Origin: Sycon ciliatum
Taxonomy: Eukaryota > Porifera > Calcarea > Leucosolenida > Sycettidae
DNA: 64,000 nt
Assembly (NCBI RefSeq): GCF_964019385.1
Contig: NC_088651.1
Coordinates: 1,798,847-1,862,846, forward strand
Direction: 5' to 3'
Below, piece by piece: positions 51,871 to 62,733 of this stretch. The position numbers and the translations under genes were made by a program. Below the pieces are notes generated by a model. The model was not told the origin of the DNA and ran no database searches. It worked only from the letters and a program-made list of their open reading frames with translations. Every line of letters begins with the position of its first letter. Position 1 is the first letter of the stretch.

Positions 51871-52547
51871 GACATGTTTCACTTTAATATTATTGTAAGG
51901 ATGAAAGTCAGTTGTCTGATGATTGCCTATGGGCATGACACTCTTAGTTACACCGAACGATGCTTGGTGCTCTGTGCCCGGAGTGTGCCGTGTGTAAGCA
52001 TGTAGTGTGGAGGATAGCATCGAAGGCGCACCTGCTTGTACCCGTGTAGTGCTTTCGTCGATATAATAATGATCATGTTCTCGCAAGGAAAAGCGCTACG
52101 AATCCTGAAACAAAGAGCCGTTTTGGAGAAAGGACTTTTAACAATGCGATAAATAGACAAACGTTATGCCAACATAATACCATGTATCAATCATGAAATT
52201 CAAAAGTGTATTAAACTTTATCCATAAATGTAATTCGGCTGGTGAGCCAATTAAATTATTGTGAAAAGAAGGAGGACAAAATGTTACGAGTTATGACTAA
52301 CTGTCCACCAACGTAACCAGATCTTATACAGTCAGCGAGTGCGACAAAATGGCACAAAGCTGACAAAGAGTAGTGAGACATTCGGCGACCTGACACCTAC
52401 AGGCACATGTAGCTCCAACAGTTCTCCAAGGCGCAAACCAACAACCTTCCAACTTGGAAGGCTCAGGTTCGGAAAGGTCAAAGAGGGGAAGGAAAGCGCA
52501 ACGAAGAAGAGCACGAGCTACGCATCACGGCAACACAGTTATCCATA
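51871..52547. other. Unassigned stretch
   Basis: No supported gene or repeat family. Confidence 0.3.
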
Positions 52548-54105
52548 AACGTTTTTCTTTCGATGGTCATCAGTGAACCTACATCGAATGGTGACTTATT
52601 ATTATTATTATTATTTGTGCTCCCGCGTCAATGGGCTCGCCCAAATTCGCTTGCACCGAACCATGCGAAAAAAGGCCGCCAGCAGGCAGGCAGGCAAAGA
52701 AAAATAGAAAATGGTGTCACATAAACTAATACAAACAAGAATATCATTGATGACATTAATATACTGAATGAATGGCAAAGGCCATGTGAATATGGATAAT
52801 ACGGATAATCAGAGTACCAACAACAAAGAATGTAGCTCAAACCATTGCAGTGCCAACTTCCTTCACCAGTACTCTGCCTTGTACGCATCTGTAACTGCGT
52901 TACACAGATATGTCCATTCACGGCGATCCAGTGCTCGCTGAGCCATCAGCTGCAAGTCCCTTGGAGTCCTCAGACGGCAGCCGACTCGCTCCGCGTCTTG
53001 ATTCAGCAGGACTGGTAGCGTGATCCGCGGCCGCCCACGGTATCCCGGCACGGAGCAGCCAAAGAATCCACTCATGGCCTCCCTAGCCGGTGTGTGCTCA
53101 TCTGATCGCAGGATGTGGCCAAACAACCGCCATCTTGCATTCACCAGAATGTTGCCAAGTGGAGCAGCACTGCAGCGCTCGTAAACCAAATCGTTCGACA
53201 GTCGGTTGGGCCACCTGATACCCAAGATATGCCGAAGTTGCCGCCGATGATACGATTCCAGCGCTTCAATTGTCTGTCGAGTGATGCCCCATGTGGAGCA
53301 GTTGTAAAGCAAGACAGGTAACACGAAGCAGTTATACAGCCGGACGCGCACCTCCAGACTCACTTGGTCTCTTCTCTTCCATAACTGGCAGAGGGACTTA
53401 AACACTATCGCCGCAAGCTGCTTTCTGCGGGTGACATCCTCTGCATCACCAAGGAGAGAGCCGAGTTTCTTGACCATACGCCATGGCTCATCAGCACGAT
53501 CGGCCTCTCGAATGGTGACTTACAAGTGCATAAACAATGTTATAATGGGTTCGAACAAGGATACACGGTCATGATTGGTGGTTACAAAAATTGAAATAGC
53601 AGCAACGTGCAAGGGTGAAAAAGTGATTGCATTGTCGTAATGGTGCGAAAGCAGTGTAAACGAAAATTGCGAGGGAAACTAATGTACGTGCAAAGTGTGA
53701 GAGAAGTGACATAATTATTCCTTCGGAATGCATAAGTCAGGCTTGCGTAAGTGAATGTATACAGCTTCCAGCACCTTTAACTGTGGCAATGCGCCACACC
53801 ACAATACGCTGAAACTGTCATCACGATATATCTGACGTCATTCCTCACTAGCCTTCAAATGTTTATACACCGCCAACGTCTGATTCTTCGTTCCACCATC
53901 TCTCATCTCTCTCATCTCACCCACCATCATCATCACACTGCTTTCGACAATGTAAACACCTTTCACCCTTGCTGCTATTGTAGTTTTTGTAACCTCCAAC
54001 TATGACTGTGTAGCTTTGTTCGAGCACATAATTGTTTATTCACCGGTAAATCACCATTCGATGTAGCTACGTAGGTTCACTGATGACCATCGAAAGAAAA
54101 CGTTA
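52548..54105. mobile_element. Long-arm MITE interrupted by a LINE
   Basis: Left arm TTTCTTTCGATGGTCATCAG...GAATGGTGACTTA continues after the LINE as CAAGTGCATAAACAATG; the right arm (about 53935-54105) is its diverged reverse complement. Arms are about 170 bp, and the element is about 630 bp without the LINE. No coding content of its own. Confidence 0.65.
52599..53507 (-). mobile_element. LINE 3' part with 15-bp target duplication
   Basis: Flanked by TCGAATGGTGACTTA at 52584-52598 and 53508-53522. The tail reads (TAA)n on the minus strand. It encodes KLGSLLGDAEDVTRRKQLAA, LYNCFVLPVLLYNCSTWGIT, SYHRRQLRHILGIRWPN, FGHILRSDEHTPAREAM, GYRGRPRITLPVLLN and the protein end near 52863. It is 5' truncated just before MVKKLGS; the frame is open for 204 codons, so the copy is fairly young. 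Confidence 0.85.
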
Positions 54106-55197
54106 AAAACAGAGGTTCGGAGTTATAAAGAAAAACGTTTCTACATTTTTGCATTTTATGATTATTACCTGGTATTATGTTGGCCTAATTTGTTCTCTTT
54201 ATCGCATTATTAAAATTTAGTAGAATATGGCGCTAGCTTGGGTCCACACCGCTATATCCCCGAAGCTATGCAAAAGATGCAGACGACGTTGCTTTAGTAG
54301 CGTCTGGCGCTAGCCAGGGCCCACACCGCTTTATTTCGTATCGATGTGTGCGTGTGTGTTTTGTTTGCAAGATACACAACTCTCCGGCAGGCTCATGGGG
54401 CTAGCATGGTTATGGGGTGGGGCCTGCCATGCTCAACCTACCAGAGGTCTCGGCATCGTCGAATGGCAGGCGCACCAAATAGGGAGTAAGCATGGGGAAA
54501 AAAGCATGGGAGAATATGAAAGATTTTGAATAGCGGAGAGGGCGTAATGAATTGTGTAATTAGTGTTAGGCCCACAAGTAATTACAATATATTAATTCAT
54601 ATAATTCATTATTTCATGCATTATTCATTTGACCTGGGTAGCTACTTGCGCGTCCATGTTTGCCATAGCTACCCAGGCCCTTTATATTGCGTTGCTGCTC
54701 TCTCAACTCTCTCCCTCTCTCTTCAATAAGCTCTCTTCAATAATCTCCCTATTCAATAATCACCATGTAGTCGTTTCGTTCGTCTTGGTCTCTTGTCCCG
54801 TTTCTAATAAATGTCGTTCCACCAACCTACTTGTTCCCGTTGTCAGTCTCTTGTTCGGACTCAACATAAGCATAGAAGTGGGATTTCGCTACTCCTGATT
54901 GGCAACACTGATTTGGCTTGGAGTGGGAGAAGCACAGGTTTAATCCCTGAAGAGGTTGGAGGTGGTGGGTTGCCCAATACCAGTCAGATTGCCACAGGTG
55001 GTCTTCTTCTTCTTGAAGTTCTGCCTCGAGTTCTGAGAGGGGCGAGCACCGAGAGTAGAGGCTGGGAGGCAATTCCAGGTCTCAATCATGCCGTGCGAGA
55101 AGGACGGATGGTCTTGGTCAGCTGGAATGGGTGGTGGCTCGGGTGCAGGCCTGGGTCGTGGGCGTCGGACTATCGATATGTAATCAAGTGACGCAAC
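54106..55197. other. Unassigned stretch
   Basis: GCGCTAGC-TTGGGTCCACACCGCT near 54228-54262 and GGCGCTAGCCAGGGCCCACACCGCTTTA near 54305-54332 are a local duplication, with a third, weaker copy near 56770. No supported gene. Confidence 0.35.
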
Positions 55198-55930
55198 ATG
55201 CCCGGCATCCGTCGTACTGTTGCCTCGCTTGCCTGCCTATACAAGCTGCATTACCTGCCTGGCCCTCCGCAGCTGCTCTCTGTTTTGCCACCGCGCCATT
55301 TCCCCTCATCCAGCCCCAGAACTCGCAGCGAGCATGTTAGCGTCATTGGCCATGATCACCAGCTCCAACACCAGCTGCTTGCATCTGTCCCGCTGGCATT
55401 AAAGCGCTCGTTCCCACACTGCAGTATTAGTGACTGGAACTCCCTCCCCGCCGCTCTTCTGTCCCAGCCTCCCCACAGCAAGGGAGTACAAGCATTCAAA
55501 ACTAATGTTTATCGCCATCTGCGAAGCACAAACTGGCTCTGGGCAGTCGACTCGCTATGATGATGCTCCCTATCTATGCACCACAACTGACTCAGACAAC
55601 CGACTCACCATGATCAGCCATGATGATGCTCATCTCAGTAACAGCCCTTGTAATTTGTTAATAGTCTCACAGTTTCTCCCGCACACTCGCTGGTGTTAAC
55701 CCTTAACTTAGGCTTAAGGCCTTCCTTTCTTTTCATTTTGCTGACTCGTACAGCTCTATCTTTTGTTTTTGGTGCGTGTTTTGGCCGTGATGCCGAGACC
55801 TCAGGTCGGCAGAGCCATCAATGCCCCACCATCACTGCTGCGTCACGCTGCAGCCCCTGCTCAATAGTTGTCACGTTCGTCCTAGTCTCAGTATCATTGT
55901 CTTTCTTATTATTTTCGAGCTGGGAATGTG
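55198..55930 (+). mobile_element. LINE 3' end, 5' truncated
   Basis: The frame RRTVASLACLYKLHYLPGPP, RTRSEHVSVIGHDHQ, CSISDWNSLPAALLSQP, VQAFKTNVYRHL is the usual protein end of CR1/jockey-type LINEs. The 3' UTR ends near TTATTATTTTCGAGCTGGGAATGTGAAC; its last 100 bp recur at 47484. Confidence 0.7.
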
Positions 55931-56928
55931 AACATGCCCGGCACCCTATCCCGTACATGTGCCGTACCGTAAAGAAAGCTGGCCACATAGAACTGACTAA
56001 GAACTTTGAGGATCATAACCAATGTGAAGAAAGAGTTCTAGTTCGGTATGTGATCAGCAGGGAGTCGTAAAACACCGGGTATTTTACGACTCCCTGGTGG
56101 TCCGTAGGGACGTCCGCGTGATCATGTGACCCGACGTGGTTGGCGCACTACTAGTATCCCTACCTCTCCCATATCATGCCGTAGCATACAATGTAGATAG
56201 GGTCTCGGGAGCTTCGTACAAATTAAGATATGCTTGGGAAAGGTATGGGGAAGAAGACGAAATGCAACGTGAATGCTAATGCACGTACGTGTCGTTTAGA
56301 AGGAGATTGAGCGGAGTGAAAGAAAAGGAAAGAAGAATTGTTTGGCTTGAGGAATAATTTCGATAAAGGATACACCGGTAAGTGACTAGCTAGCTAAAAA
56401 GGTTGATTTTGGGGATTTGTTTGGGCATTGTCGTAAAATTAGCGTTGTGATTTAGATCTCAGTATTGTAATGGTTGTTGTTGTTCTTTTTATTTGAATTC
56501 GCAATACTAAAAGGGCAATAAGCTCAATTACATGGAAGCGAATAAAAGAATGCTAAGAATGAGGCATTTGGGTGAATATTATTTCAAGTGGAAATACTGA
56601 TGGTCGCGCTTTGATTCAAGAAGACGTAAGATGGCGTCGCATTATCTTTCGAATGTTTAGGGGTGCGCTATCACTGGGCCAGGAATGTAAGAATCAGTTA
56701 GATTGCAGTATTTCAATAGGCGCTGTTCATGACACTTGTTCCCATGGCTATGCTAGTTTAGTATATCTAACGCTAGCCAGGCCAGCAGCAGGGTTCACAG
56801 TGCGCGCTTTATTTCGAAAAAATTAAAGGAATGAAATCAGCCAGTACATAGCGCAATAATATAATTTTACTTCAAGTACTCGAAGTCACTACCCGATCCT
56901 GTAGAGAGCAAGCTGTTTCGGCCATGTA
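55931..56928. other. Unassigned stretch
   Basis: AAACACCGGGTATTTTACGACTCCC near 56070 and GTTAAAGGA-like AT-rich sequence. A frame at 55950-56069 (VKKAGHIELTKNFEDHNQ) has no recognised family. Confidence 0.3.
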
Positions 56929-57459
56929 CAGTCAGCTTTGTGTATAACGACACTCGGCGGGGCGTTTGGTTTGGTTGGTTTGGTTTTTATTATTTCAGTT
57001 CGTTGCCTCAACAGTACAAAGTACAAATATCAAGAGGGACGAACGAAAAGAGAAAATAAAACAGAGCAGAGAGGAAGATGCAACTGAAAGGAAAGAAAAA
57101 CGGAGAAGGAATGTGGATTCATGAACCATTACTAGAGCAGGGCAATGCATGAACAGAAGGGGCAAGTCCGTCGATATTCATGTTTAAAAAATTCCAAGCC
57201 TTATTTTATTGGTGAAATACATTTTCAAAAAGGAGGGGATATAGGGATATAGTCAATTTGTCGTCATTTAGATCGTACAAAAGTTCTGTAGAAAATGATC
57301 GTCAGAAAAGCGTCCTTACTCGTGAAGTGTCCTTATACCCGAAGTCTCATTGTATGTATTACAGTTAGATGGGACTTTCAGTTTATTCTGGGCATGTGAA
57401 TTCTGTCCTTATTCACGAATTGTCGGTATATCCGCAGTCGTTATTAGCGAAGTTGACTG
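56929..57459. mobile_element. pogo-like MITE, second copy, with nested LINE end
   Basis: CAGTCAGCTTTGTGTATAACG at left and CGTTATTAGCGAAGTTGACTG at right, TA on both sides. Same family as 17769-18521. The empty target is visible nearby: AAGCTGTTTCGGCCATATAGGCC at 57689-57711 lacks the element. Confidence 0.72.
56965..57299 (-). mobile_element. LINE 3' end nested in the pogo-like MITE
   Basis: Interrupts the MITE phrase GGCGGGGC...TCAGAAAAG, uninterrupted at 17798-17815. Minus strand ends in CAAACCAACCAAACCAAAC. Related in outline to the CR1-like copy at 58710. Confidence 0.55.
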
Positions 57460-58200
57460 TAGGCCTCGTCAGTACAGCTTCGGACTTAGGAGGTAAGACG
57501 AGCTACGAGCCAGGGTGCAAAAGGGTCGCCACAGACATTTTAATAGATCGCTCGTCGCTCTAGCGCCAGAGTGCTCTAACTACGAAATGCAGTGGGCAAT
57601 GGGTGCCTACTGCAGCGGCACTAGAGCAGCCTACTGAGAGTGCTCGACAAGACGAATATCGAGGAGGGTAATGCCAATGTTGTAGACAGCAAGCTGTTTC
57701 GGCCATATAGGCCTCACTAGGATAGCTATGAGCTTCAAGTAAGCCGAGATTACAATAATGCTTCGAAGTAAACTCCTTGGCAGAATGTGCGTTTTAATAC
57801 GGGCTAAAGATATGTTTAGCTCATGTTCTTTCTAATGCGAATAGATCTTTCGATTGCTCAATTCTGTTCAGGGAAAGCCGAGTAACCAAGGCTTTGAGTG
57901 TCAGTACGAACTACACAGTCATGCGGATGTATCCGTCGGTTTACTAAGCAAACTAAGAATTAACGGGCTTAAAGCCCAGGAGCCCTCGCTATGCTTTGTT
58001 TTTATTTATTTTTTACTAAGCACACAGCCTACTCGTCAGAAGGGGAGAAGACAACAGAATATACAATAACAAAACAGCAGGGAGAGTAGGAGCTGCAAAG
58101 CAAGCCTGTGCTGGTGCGGCAAGCCCACAACACCGACCTATGGTCTCGGCGTTAACGTGAGCTTGCGCACCATGGCGTAAAAGAAGGGGATGATTTGGTG
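57460..58200. other. Unassigned stretch
   Basis: Contains a second copy of AGCAAGCTGTTTCGGCCAT (57687) and one arm of the palindrome found at 60561 (TCTAATGCGAATAGATCTTTCG, about 57830). No gene is supported. Confidence 0.4.
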
Positions 58201-58300
58201 CGATAAAGACAAGAGAAAGTGAGGTAGAATGGTTGAGGAGAGAGAGAGAGAGAGAGATAGATAGATAGAGATAGGAAGAGGGAGAGAGAGAGAGAATTCC
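58201..58300. repeat. GA and GATA microsatellite
   Basis: (GA)n at about 58235-58257 and 58277-58294 with GATA repeats between. Confidence 0.85.
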
Positions 58301-58709
58301 CTACGTCATCATGTGCGGTACTCGAACTTTTCATCTTTTTGTCGGAACTAGGTCTCCGGACCTGTTGAGAAGGCAGAAATGCCTGTCCACTTGGTCGTAG
58401 TAGTACTGTAGAAAATAAACAACAACAACAAACAACTGATAGAAACGTCTTTGCAATACAAAAACATGAACACGACAATTGCATTGCACAGAAGTTTCTT
58501 TCAGTTCGAATAACACACCTGATGACCTAGGTAAGTAAAAGCGAAGCATAGCGAGAGCTCCTGGGCTTTCATTCGGTATGTGGGCGGTAGTCATCACGTG
58601 ACGCACCGCGCCTGACGTTATCCCGTACATACGTTTATCCCGTAACGTACCAGAATGTGTATTATGTGTATATTGTGTATAATGTGTATGTACGGGAAGT
58701 GCATCGTGC

Positions 58710-59755
58710 TTTTTTTCTTTTCTTTTTTTTAGTGTTTATTGGAGTTCGGATAGCTCAACAGTACAGAAGTACAACTACAAAGAGTACCGAATAGAAGGCC
58801 CCGAGAACGGGAAACCAAAAAACAAAAAAACTAAAACAGCAACATCAATTTACTGATTATGCACATTGCTTGAAAGCAAATCACAACAATGATTAAGAGT
58901 TAAGCTGTCTTTTAGCCAAATAGCCAATTTGACGCGGAAATCTGCGATAGTAGTGCAGGACTTCAGGTCGTCTGGTAAATAATTCCAAACTAGAGCCGAT
59001 TTACTTGAAAAGGACAGAAAGCCAGACATAGATCTATAGCGATTGATACTCATGTTATGAGTTGTTGAGCCGCGAGTAGTTCGGGTAGACGTACAGATGG
59101 GAAAGAGGGACTGCAAGCAAACAGCCGGCTTAATACAGTAACAGTGGAAAATGAATACAAGGAACAAAAATACTGATCGATATTGGAAAGAGGAAACATT
59201 GAGGCGGTGAAGAAGTGCCGTGATGTTAGCTTGGGGTGATGCGCCACAAGCAACTCGTACAGCGCGCCGGTGGAGTGAGGCTAGCTTGTTTCTATTTTTA
59301 ACGGGTATAAACGAAAGGTATACAGGGAGAGCATATTCTAGATCAGGCTGAATAACACCGACAACGAAAGTACGGCGGGCAAACAGGTTCAACTGGCGGA
59401 AAGATCGGCGCAGTACACCGATCTTCCGTGAGGCTTTCCGGACGACATTGTTAATGTGTTGGTCAAAGGACAGCTTATTGTCAACAACGACTCCTAGGCA
59501 TCTGGTGCTTTCCACTTCCCCTAGCGTAACATTTGACAAGGTTATTTGCAGTTGTTACCTTTGTTGTTGTTGCTGACTCCCTGTGGCACGTTTGGGATGG
59601 ATTTGTATGACAACGGTTTTGTCGGTATTTATCTGCATGCCAAGGGAGCCAAGGTGGTGAGCATGCAGGACGATAGTTTACTTTATACCAGGCGTGGGCC
59701 ATCCCCTGTGCATAGGTGCCACCATTTTTCTTTGTTTCAATATGTATTGATTGAT
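58710..59755 (-). mobile_element. CR1-like LINE, 3' part
   Basis: A T-rich run at 58708-58731 is the poly(A) tail on the minus strand. The frame 58850-59539 (229 codons) gives LGEVESTRCLGVVVDNKLSF, RKASRKIGVLRRSFRQLN, VIQPDLEYALPVY and ALVWNYLPDDLKSC, the late RT and C-terminal region of CR1/jockey-like LINEs. Further 5', GMQINTDKTVVI follows the RT active-site region in another frame, so at least one frameshift is present near 59545. Confidence 0.75.
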
Positions 59756-60180
59756 TGAAAAAAAGGAAAATAAAAAAATGCAGGGCGATAGTGCAGGTTC
59801 GAATCCCATGTTATGTGTCGATGTTGTTGTTGCTGTTGTGCTTTTATTTATAGTCGTTCAACCAAACAGGCAATGTTGCCTTCTCACAAGGAGACGACTT
59901 TGAAGAGGAGAGGGCAGAAAGAGAATGGGGAGGGGAGAAAAGACAGGCATGGAAGGGAGATAGAATGGAGAGGATAATGTAGTATAGATTAAGTTGCAGG
60001 AGTAAGATCCAGATCTTTGGCACAGTAAAAAAAGCAGTTTGGGCAACTGGGAGAATAAGGAGGTCTTGCGAGCGCAATGCATCACGATAATACATGTACT
60101 ATGCTTGTTCCATACATAAATCCGATACTGAGTCAATAAATGTAATTAGAATACAGCAAAACGAAATAGAATCATATGAA
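59756..60180. other. Unassigned stretch, possible SINE relic
   Basis: AGGTTCGAATCCC at about 59793-59805 resembles a tRNA box B, without a convincing box A. Nothing else is recognised. Confidence 0.25.
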
Positions 60181-60400
60181 ACGAGTTTTGAAGCAACTTA
60201 CTATCCACGACTGTAACAAGATAAGCTGGAAGGCTGTTGGTTTGCGCACTGGAGATGTGTGAGGTGTGTGAGAGCTACATGTAAGTCTCACGTCGTGGAG
60301 TGTCTCAGTAACATGTCAGTTTTGCGCCCTGTTATCGCACTTTCTGACTGCTTATTATCTTGTTACAGTCGTGGATAGTTACTTCCTAAATCGTTTCCAT
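60181..60400. mobile_element. Palindromic MITE (AACGAGT family), copy 2
   Basis: ACGAGTTTTGAAGCAACTTA, ATCCACGACTGTAACAAGATAA at left, and the mirror TTATCTTGTTACAGTCGTGGAT at right. One arm contains CTGGAAGGCTGTTGGTTTGCGC, a phrase also near 63570. Confidence 0.6.
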
Positions 60401-60560
60401 GTGATTGCTTGTATCATAGTGCAATACTGTATTACCATAATTATCACTACTTTGCAAAAATATACCTATCTGGGAGTTAAAGTTATAATTTATGTATCCA
60501 TGTGAGTTTGTGAGCTAAGGTGTCTTTTTCAAACTCTTGTTCGAGCCGATAGCTGAGAAG

Positions 60561-60780
60561 TGAGAACCTTCTAATGCGAGTAGAACTTTCGATTGCTCAA
60601 TTCCGTTCAGGATCACGAAATTTGACATTTACCATAATGTTGAGGACAATGTGCTTAAAAGCACATTGTTTTTGTTTTTTTAAAAGCACATTGTCCTCAA
60701 CATTATGGTAAATGTCAAATTTCGTGATCCTGAACGGAATTGAGCAATCGAAAGTTCTACTCGCATTAGAAAGTTCTCAC
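60561..60780. repeat. Near-perfect 220-bp palindrome
   Basis: Left arm GTGAGAACCTTCTAATGCG...AGGACAATGTGCTTAAAA and right arm TTTTAAAAGCACATTGTCC...CGCATTAGAAAGTTCTCAC pair over about 100 bp with one or two mismatches. A short T-rich loop includes a second GCACATTG. A single arm relative exists at about 57830. Confidence 0.9.
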
Positions 60781-61140
60781 TAAAAAAAGGTGCTGGACTT
60801 TGTGAGAACATGAACCGTACCTAGTAAAACATTCTTCACAGAGTTTCTGTTGGTGTAGCTTTTGCTACTCTTTGGTGTTACCTCCTAACCCCTGATTATC
60901 TTTATCTGCCGTTTGGTGGCTATCACCCATTCTCTTAACATTGGCCGATGTTTCCACTGAATATTGAGATGTTGTAATGAAATAATAATTTTAATGTAAT
61001 AATGCTAAAGAAAATTACCTGCGGTCATTACTACGTGACATGATGTTCTGAACACGCACCACCCAGCTCATGTACATCTACATGTAATGTATGTCTCTTG
61101 CCTGCAGGTAGGCCCGCTTGTTCAGCCATCCCATCCCACC
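60781..61140. other. Unassigned stretch
   Basis: No gene is supported. An ACATGT phrase lies near 61070-61090, upstream of gene A5, as before the other small genes. Confidence 0.35.
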
Positions 61141-61241
61141 AGCCAAGCCCTACACAAGCAGCAGGCGGCTGTCCGATAGGCGTCATCATCCTTTAGTCCC
61201 ACTTGTACTTCGACAGCTTCTTCGTCCATTCCAGTTTCGCG

Positions 61242-61346
61242 ATGCGTTTCGAACTAGAGCTTTCGCTCATGGTACTATTCCTGATAGCACTACATTTCCT
61301 AGGGGCTCAGATTTGTCTTTGGTTGTTCGGTGGACAACAAATGTAG
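61242..61346 (+). CDS. Small membrane protein A5 (34 aa), probably decaying
   Basis: MRFELELSLMVLFLIALHFL then GAQICLWLFGGQQM. The start and GAQ..LWLF match A4 (GAQLLIWLFA), but the stop after WLFA is lost, adding four residues. The upstream phrase CTACACAAGCAGCAGGCGGCTGTCCGATAGGCGTCATCATC keeps the architecture, yet the TATA box reads TACACAAG. The purine-rich downstream element is missing. It may be a pseudogene with an open frame. Confidence 0.45.
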   Translation: MRFELELSLMVLFLIALHFLGAQICLWLFGGQQM

Positions 61347-61390
61347 AGATCAGAGTCATGCTTCGACGGCCAGGAGTTGCCGCTTCATCT

Positions 61391-61407
61391 GGCTTTTTTC
61401 CAAAGCC
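61391..61407 (+). terminator. Histone-like hairpin of gene A5, degraded
   Basis: GGCTTTTTTCCAAAGCC: stem kept, loop lengthened by one C, followed by CCCACA. No CCAAAGAAAG element downstream. Confidence 0.6.
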
Positions 61408-61419
61408 CCCACAAACATA

Positions 61420-61690
61420 ACAGACCTTGAGTCTGTGGGGACTGCCCTATATAAATGAATGAAAAACAAGTACCGTGCTCCACTGTGCTCAATACCCATA
61501 TAGGGCAGAGCTTTCCACACAAGAGAGGGAGGGAAAGTTGTTTTGTAACTTATCATCAGGCAACTGATGGCTCCAAAGCGGGCAGAATGAACGTAAGAGG
61601 GGCAAGATGATAAATACTGCGGGGAACCATAGCGTACGAGTCAGGTGCAGGCTGGAAGTTGCGAAGCCTTTAGACTTGGGGCTATGCAGC
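61420..61690. other. Unassigned stretch
   Basis: ACTTGGGGCTATGCAGCAGC at about 61673 recurs inverted at about 62300 (GCTGCATAGCCCCAAGT), bracketing the microsatellite region. No gene is supported. Confidence 0.35.
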
Positions 61691-61694
61691 AGCA

Positions 61695-61696
61695 GT

Positions 61697-61728
<32 letters not shown>

Positions 61729-61830
61729 ATGAGTATGTGTGTGTGTGTGTGTGGTGTGTGTGTGTGTGTGGTATGGTGTGTGTGTGTGTGCGTGCGTGAT
61801 AGAGAATGAGTGTGTGTTTGTGAGATTCAG
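61695..61830. repeat. GT and GA microsatellites
   Basis: (GT)n, (GA)n, then GT-rich sequence. All long frames here are repeat translations. Confidence 0.9.
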
Positions 61831-61844
61831 GGAATGATCGTGTG

Positions 61845-61920
61845 TGTCCCATATGGTGCAGTGGTATATGCAGCGATTTCCAATTGAGAGGTTGCGGTTC
61901 GATTCAAGACAAAAAAGACC
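61845..61920 (+). mobile_element. tRNA-like SINE relic
   Basis: A box A-like ATGGTGCAGTGGTATATGC and box B GGTTCGATTC spaced about as in a tRNA. No tail or target duplication was assigned. Confidence 0.35.
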
Positions 61921-62340
61921 AAAACGTAGGGATTTGCTGCCCATAAAAAGTCACTTCATAGTTGTATAGTGTAGCTTACTGTGTACGCCAGGTTAAATAG
62001 TGGCGATCAATTCTTCAGCCTTGCAAGCTGTTGAATTGTGCAATCCCAGCACAAGTTGCTATGGCTTCTGGTGTAGGATCGCTATCATCTCCTCCGGCGA
62101 TGGGCATCAAATTGTTAATGGTTTGTGTGTATGTGTACAGCCATGGTATGTGCGAGTGAGAGAGAGAGAGAGCGTGGGTGCGTGAGAGTATGTGGAAGAC
62201 TGAGAGAATAATTATTATGTGTTCAATGTGTTCAATGGTGTGTGCATGTGTGGGTTTAGCACTGTAGTCCAGAGCTCAATTGTATTCATACCGAACCTGA
62301 TGCTGCTGCTGCATAGCCCCAAGTCTGAAAACTTGGCAAT
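61921..62340. other. Unassigned stretch
   Basis: GA-rich run near 62158-62172. No gene is supported. Confidence 0.3.
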
Positions 62341-62733
62341 AGGGAGGTTTAGTTCCCACGTAACGGAAACGCGTACGTGGGTGATCCACGTAAAGTGGAT
62401 GAAGGGCAGCCACGTTGCAATGTTGTGTTTAGTCACACGGAACAAACAAAAGCATGAAGCGAAAGGCCCAAGCCTGGTAAAAGACGAAGCTACCCGGGCC
62501 TAAGAAGCTCATCCAATATTTAGATTTCGTGCTTCGGAAACTTCTTCAGCTGAGCACCCTCACAGCTCGCACAATGCGCTCCATTCTGATTTCCACCCAC
62601 GTTCTGGCGGAACGTGGGTGAGCCTCCATACACGGTATGTCGTGAATCAGAAAACGTCTGTACATGGGTCACTGAGTATCACGTGGTACACACAAGTAAA
62701 GTACCCACGGATTACGTGGGACTAAACCTCTCT
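62341..62733. mobile_element. MITE with AGGGAGGTTTAGT termini
   Basis: AGGGAGGTTTAGTTCCCACG at left mirrored by CGTGGGACTAAACCTCTCT at right, and inner CCCACG phrases. No coding content. Confidence 0.65.
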
